DNA of 64,000 nt from CAZVYJ01 sp964631565 (GTDB lineage: Bacteria; Planctomycetota; Phycisphaerae; SM23-33), in NCBI GenBank assembly GCA_964631565.1, contig CAZVYJ010000003.1, positions 1 through 64,000 on the forward strand. The letters are read 5' to 3'. The notes below the pieces were generated by a model that was not told the DNA's origin, did no database searches, and worked only from the letters and a program-made list of their open reading frames with translations. Numbering within the stretch: the first letter of the stretch is position 1; every line of letters begins with the position of its first letter. Position numbers and translations under genes: made by a program. Of this stretch, positions 61,011 through 64,000 are shown piece by piece.

Positions 61011-62237
61011 ATGCGTAGCGTTACGGCGTTTCAGGCGGCGTTTTTGGCTATTGCGGCTTCCTGTTCGTTTGCTTTGGCAGCCGACAACAAAAACGATAAA
61101 AAACCTGAAATGCAGCAGGCCATAAATTTTTCGCATGCGGGCATCAGCCTGGCGGTTCCGGTGAAGTTCGAGCAGAAGCCTGTAAGCGACTGCTACGGCA
61201 TCATGATGGCCATGCTGGTCGAACGCGGCGAAGCGAAAACCTGCGTGCTGCTCAGCGCGTTTCCTGCCGCCAAGGATGAAACCGCCGACACCTATGCCAA
61301 CGGGATGTATAAGGATCTTGAAAGCAACCTCGGAATCACCAAGCTCGATCTTCTCAAGAAGATGACCACAAAGATAGCCGGAATCGAAAGCACTGTGCAG
61401 TTGATTCGGTACACCTTCCGTGGCAACGAGACGCATTCCGCCAGGGTGTTTTTTGTGCGAGAGGATGCCGACCCGGCCGTCCGTGTCTGTTATATGCTGG
61501 AGGTTCAGACCCCACCGGGTGACAAGGACCTGCTCGTGCCGACCCTCAAGGCCGTTATCGGTTCAGTGAAGATGATTCCGTTCGCTCGCCCCTGCACGCT
61601 GCCGGTCGATACGATGATAGGGCCGATTTATAATTATCGAGGCCGATATTGCATGTCGGTGCCGTGCGGCTGGCAGGTGGTTCGTGACGACAAGGGCAAT
61701 ATAGTCAGACTCGCGCAGAGCGACTATCTTGGCGGCGAAGGCGTTTTTGCCGGCGTGTCAGTCGACAAGCTTGCTTCCGAGGAGACCCCTGAATCATACG
61801 CCGGGAAAATGCTTGAGGCTGTGCAGAAGGCGGCCGAAGAGCGGGGGATTGTCATTGAAGTCGTATCTGAAAGCCAGGCGGAAATGGGGGGATTGAAGGC
61901 GCAGCAGCTGGTCGTCCGTAAAAAGGTGAAGGCCACCGAAAAAACGCCGGAAAACCTGAAACTCATCGTTCAGCGGATTATCTGCACACCGGATATGGAA
62001 GACGGCCTTAAGCCTCGTGCATATATCATGCACATGGAAATGCCGGATACCGACCCGAAGGTGCCCCTGGCCGTTATGGATAAACTTGCTGCCGGTTTCT
62101 CATTGCTGGATAGCGAAGGCATGCCGATTAAACCCAAGACGGCGACGACCGCCCCGGACGCCACGACCAAACCCGCCGATTCGCAGCCGGCGGCATCGCA
62201 GCCGGCAGACGAGAATAAGGACGCCGTGAAAAAATAA
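61011..62237 (+). CDS. Hypothetical secreted protein with Thr/Ala/Pro tail
   Basis: 408 residues; AAGGAAGG before the ATG; a TATAAT (60966-60971) may be its -10. Signal peptide (SVTAFQAAFLAIAASCSFALAA). Two similar halves, one from about 40-195 (ISLAVPVKFEQKPVSDCYGI) and one from about 210-370 (YCMSVPCGWQVVRDDKGNIV), each with a PsbP/PsbQ-like or DUF1795-type beta core, then a low-complexity tail (TTAPDATTKPADSQPAAS). Function unknown; exported. It is followed after 40 bases by the DNA methyltransferase, but a link is not obvious. Confidence 0.7.
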   Translation: MRSVTAFQAAFLAIAASCSFALAADNKNDKKPEMQQAINFSHAGISLAVPVKFEQKPVSDCYGIMMAMLVERGEAKTCVLLSAFPAAKDETADTYANGMYKDLESNLGITKLDLLKKMTTKIAGIESTVQLIRYTFRGNETHSARVFFVREDADPAVRVCYMLEVQTPPGDKDLLVPTLKAVIGSVKMIPFARPCTLPVDTMIGPIYNYRGRYCMSVPCGWQVVRDDKGNIVRLAQSDYLGGEGVFAGVSVDKLASEETPESYAGKMLEAVQKAAEERGIVIEVVSESQAEMGGLKAQQLVVRKKVKATEKTPENLKLIVQRIICTPDMEDGLKPRAYIMHMEMPDTDPKVPLAVMDKLAAGFSLLDSEGMPIKPKTATTAPDATTKPADSQPAASQPADENKDAVKK

Positions 62238-62277
62238 TGTTTGCGCCAGCCGCTGCATTCGTATAAAACTCTTATCC

Positions 62278-63090
62278 ATGATTCAACCGAATTCTATTAT
62301 TACCGGTGATTGTGTAGAGATTTTCGGCAGCGCTGCCGAACCGTTCGCAGACCTTGTTTTCGCCGACCCGCCGTTCAACATCGGCTACAAGTACGACGTC
62401 TACGAGGACCGCAAAGCCTACGACGACTACTACGCGTGGACAGAAAAATGGATGGCGGCGTGCTATCGCGCCCTCAAGCCGGCAGGCAGCATGTGGGTGG
62501 CCATCGGCGACGACTACGCTGCGGAAGTCCGCATCATTGCCAATGACATTGGTCTGCACCTGCGAAACTGGGTGATATGGCATTACACGTTCGGCCAGAG
62601 CACGAAAAAAAAATTCGCACGCTCGCACACTCACCTGTTTTACTGGGTAAAAGACCCGGCGCAGTTCACGTTCAACGATGCGGAGGTACGTGTGCCTTCC
62701 GCCAGGCAGACAACCTACGCCGACAAGCGGGCCAATCCAAAAGGCAAGCTGCCGGATGACGTCTGGAGCTTTTCACGTGTGTGCGGTACGTTCAACGAGC
62801 GGGTCAAGTGGCACCCGTGCCAGATGCCGGAGCGCCTCCTGGAACGGATAATCAAGGTAAGCTCTAATGCCGGCGACCTGGTGGCCGACCCGTTCAGCGG
62901 TTCGGGCACGACCTGCGTGGTGGCGGCCCGGCTGGGCAGGCGGTACTTCGGCGTGGACATTTCCGGGGAATATGTGAAACATTCCATTGACCGCATTGCC
63001 GAGACGCTCGCCGGTAAACGCCGCAAAACAGACATTTCCGAAAATCCCGCGGCACTTCGAGAGAAAAGAAAGAGCAAGAAGAAATACTGA
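62278..63090 (+). CDS. Orphan site-specific DNA methyltransferase (N6-adenine/N4-cytosine, beta class)
   Basis: 270 residues. Catalytic motif IV DPPF at Asp30 (VFADPPFNIGYKYD) precedes motif I DPFSGSGTT (Asp204), the circular order of beta-class amino-methyltransferases. There is no target-recognition helper or restriction gene alongside, so it is an orphan. No Shine-Dalgarno; a -35 TTGCGC / -10 TATAAA pair (15 bp) ends eleven bases before the ATG, so transcription may begin almost at the start codon. DPPF is consistent with adenine-N6 methylation, but DPPF alone does not exclude cytosine-N4. Recognition sequence unknown. Confidence 0.92.
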   Translation: MIQPNSIITGDCVEIFGSAAEPFADLVFADPPFNIGYKYDVYEDRKAYDDYYAWTEKWMAACYRALKPAGSMWVAIGDDYAAEVRIIANDIGLHLRNWVIWHYTFGQSTKKKFARSHTHLFYWVKDPAQFTFNDAEVRVPSARQTTYADKRANPKGKLPDDVWSFSRVCGTFNERVKWHPCQMPERLLERIIKVSSNAGDLVADPFSGSGTTCVVAARLGRRYFGVDISGEYVKHSIDRIAETLAGKRRKTDISENPAALREKRKSKKKY

Positions 63091-63158
63091 TGCGAAAAAA
63101 CCGCCAAGCCGCCGGCGGCTTAGCAGATGCAATTTTATTCAAATTCGGTTGCTGTTTA

Positions 63159-63809
63159 TCAGTCTTGTTTCTCGGTTTTTGTTTCGTTCGGTTTTTCCGG
63201 CGGAATGTCTATTTCGCACAGTTTCTGGGCCAGGAAGACCTCGCCTGTCAGATAGTCGGTGAATTCCACTCGGACGGTAATCTGGTTGTGTTTCGGCGGG
63301 TCATCGTCTTTCCACTGGCAGAAGAAGCTGTAGTGGTACGCCCCGAAGCCACCTGACCATTCCTTGCCGACCTGTTCGACATTCCATGCATATTCGCCGA
63401 TCAGGTTTTTCTCCACCGGCTCAGCGAGGTCGAACAGCTGGATTTTCACCTCGGCGGGGGCTTTTATGACATTTCCATACTGGTCGATCGGCTCGATATA
63501 AACCTTGATGCCTTCGTCGCCGTTTTGGTTGTCCAGGTTGTACCCGCCCGTGTAATTGCCGAGTTTGATGGCCTTGACGACATAGAAATTTTTCAGGCGT
63601 TCCGGGCCGCCCAGCCCGCGCAGAGTTTCTATGGTTTTCGCCTGTTCGGCTACTTCGGACAGGAGATTCTGGTTATCGGCCTTGAGTTTCTCGTTTTCTT
63701 CAAGGGCGGTTTTCAGATCCTGCCGGAGCTTAACCTGATCTTCGCATCCGGCAGTCAGAAGACACAACGCCAATATCGCTGCTGCTGTTATCGCAGGCGA
63801 ATATTTCAT
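63159..63809 (-). CDS. Hypothetical coiled-coil lipoprotein
   Basis: 216 residues; AAAAGGAG before the ATG. The signal (MKYSPAITAAAILALCLLTA) is followed by the lipobox LTAGC. About residues 27-65 form a heptad coiled coil (LRQDLKTALEENEKLKADNQ), then a beta-sandwich-like domain (about 75-190). Not a recognised family. The gene starts five bases after the clpP stop codon on the same strand and shares its ribosome-site context, so it is probably cotranscribed with clpP. Confidence 0.7.
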   Translation of the reverse strand: MKYSPAITAAAILALCLLTAGCEDQVKLRQDLKTALEENEKLKADNQNLLSEVAEQAKTIETLRGLGGPERLKNFYVVKAIKLGNYTGGYNLDNQNGDEGIKVYIEPIDQYGNVIKAPAEVKIQLFDLAEPVEKNLIGEYAWNVEQVGKEWSGGFGAYHYSFFCQWKDDDPPKHNQITVRVEFTDYLTGEVFLAQKLCEIDIPPEKPNETKTEKQD

Positions 63810-63814
63810 GGCTG

Positions 63815-64000
63815 TTATTCTCCTTTTGGCTCCTTCTTGGAGGCCGGTTCGGGCATGCGCTGCATCACCTTGTCAACGCAGCCGTACTTGATGGCTTCTT
63901 CAGCATTGAGCCACTTGTTGCGGTCGCAGTCGTTTTCAATCTGCTCCATAGACTGGCCTGTGTGATTGGACAGTATCTCGTAGAGCCTCTTCCTCAGGCG
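63815..64000 (-). CDS. clpP: ClpP proteolytic subunit, C-terminal fragment
   Basis: 61 residues, running off the window edge. RLYEILSNHTGQSMEQIEND and then RNKWLNAEEAIKYGCVDKVM match the C-terminal handle region of ClpP, including the HTGQ and 'xAeEAxxYGxxD' blocks. The serine and histidine of the catalytic triad lie beyond the window. ClpP is the tetradecameric peptidase partner of ClpC/ClpX; a clpC gene fragment lies at the other end of the window. Confidence 0.9.
   Translation of the reverse strand, partial: RLRKRLYEILSNHTGQSMEQIENDCDRNKWLNAEEAIKYGCVDKVMQRMPEPASKKEPKGE

Overview
The window is a 64 kb piece of a GC-rich, heterotrophic Gram-negative-type genome, probably a metagenome-assembled planctomycete (Phycisphaerae-like). 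That placement is an inference from gene content: a PEP-CTERM protein, many Gfo/Idh/MocA oxidoreductases, several URO-D-like methyltransferases, GH127/GH36/GH2 glycosidases, an ECF sigma factor overlapping a long anti-sigma gene, many lipoproteins, and a deoxyhypusine-synthase-like gene. Other PVC phyla (Verrucomicrobiota, Lentisphaerota) are not excluded. A 100-N scaffold gap flanked by a 55-bp duplicated contig end shows it is an assembled draft scaffold.

Layout. 1-6 kb: 3' part of clpC, an ECF sigma/anti-sigma pair, two small lipoproteins. 6-19 kb: a cytoplasmic GH127 glycosidase, an O-methyltransferase, a lipoprotein phosphoesterase, a radical SAM protein of different base composition, a TetR-LplT-Aas lipid-remodelling operon whose Aas carries an internal acyl carrier domain, and a secreted GH36 alpha-galactosidase. 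19-22 kb: a polyamine pair (PLP decarboxylase, interrupted only by the assembly gap, and a deoxyhypusine-synthase-like enzyme) and a membrane protein. 22-29 kb: a leftward GH2, secreted GH127, URO-D-like cluster with palindromic and direct-repeat regulatory candidates. 29-34 kb: a 1352-aa hybrid histidine kinase and MarC. 34-45 kb: two large paralogous secreted six-hairpin-glycosidase-like proteins that share a 230-bp perfectly identical stretch, on either side of a 1.1-kaa lipoprotein with NHL, FN3, HExxH and CBM9-like parts and a small holin-like protein. 45-54 kb: an oxidoreductase, an Fe-S-type flavoprotein, a lipoprotein hydrolase, an AraC regulator, a PEP-CTERM protein, and three more URO-D-like genes. 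54-60 kb: a DeoR regulator with a clear operator/promoter, and a divergent five-gene catabolic operon (PfkB kinase, Gfo/Idh oxidoreductase, TIM-barrel epimerase, uronate-isomerase-like enzyme, class II aldolase). 60-64 kb: tRNA-Gly(GCC), a Ca2+/cation antiporter, a secreted protein, an orphan DNA methyltransferase, a lipoprotein and the 3' end of clpP.

Together the genes describe a specialist in plant or algal polysaccharide. Secreted glycosidases release sugars, and intracellular GH2/GH127 and dehydrogenase/isomerase/kinase/aldolase steps process them. The repeated placement of URO-D-like methyltransferases beside these genes is the most suggestive unexplained pattern; three of the four carry His-x-Asp where the family's zinc site normally has His-x-Cys. 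The best candidates for something undescribed are the 51.3-59.6 kb sugar/URO-D locus, the 34-45 kb secreted paralog/zincin locus, and the ACP-fused Aas.
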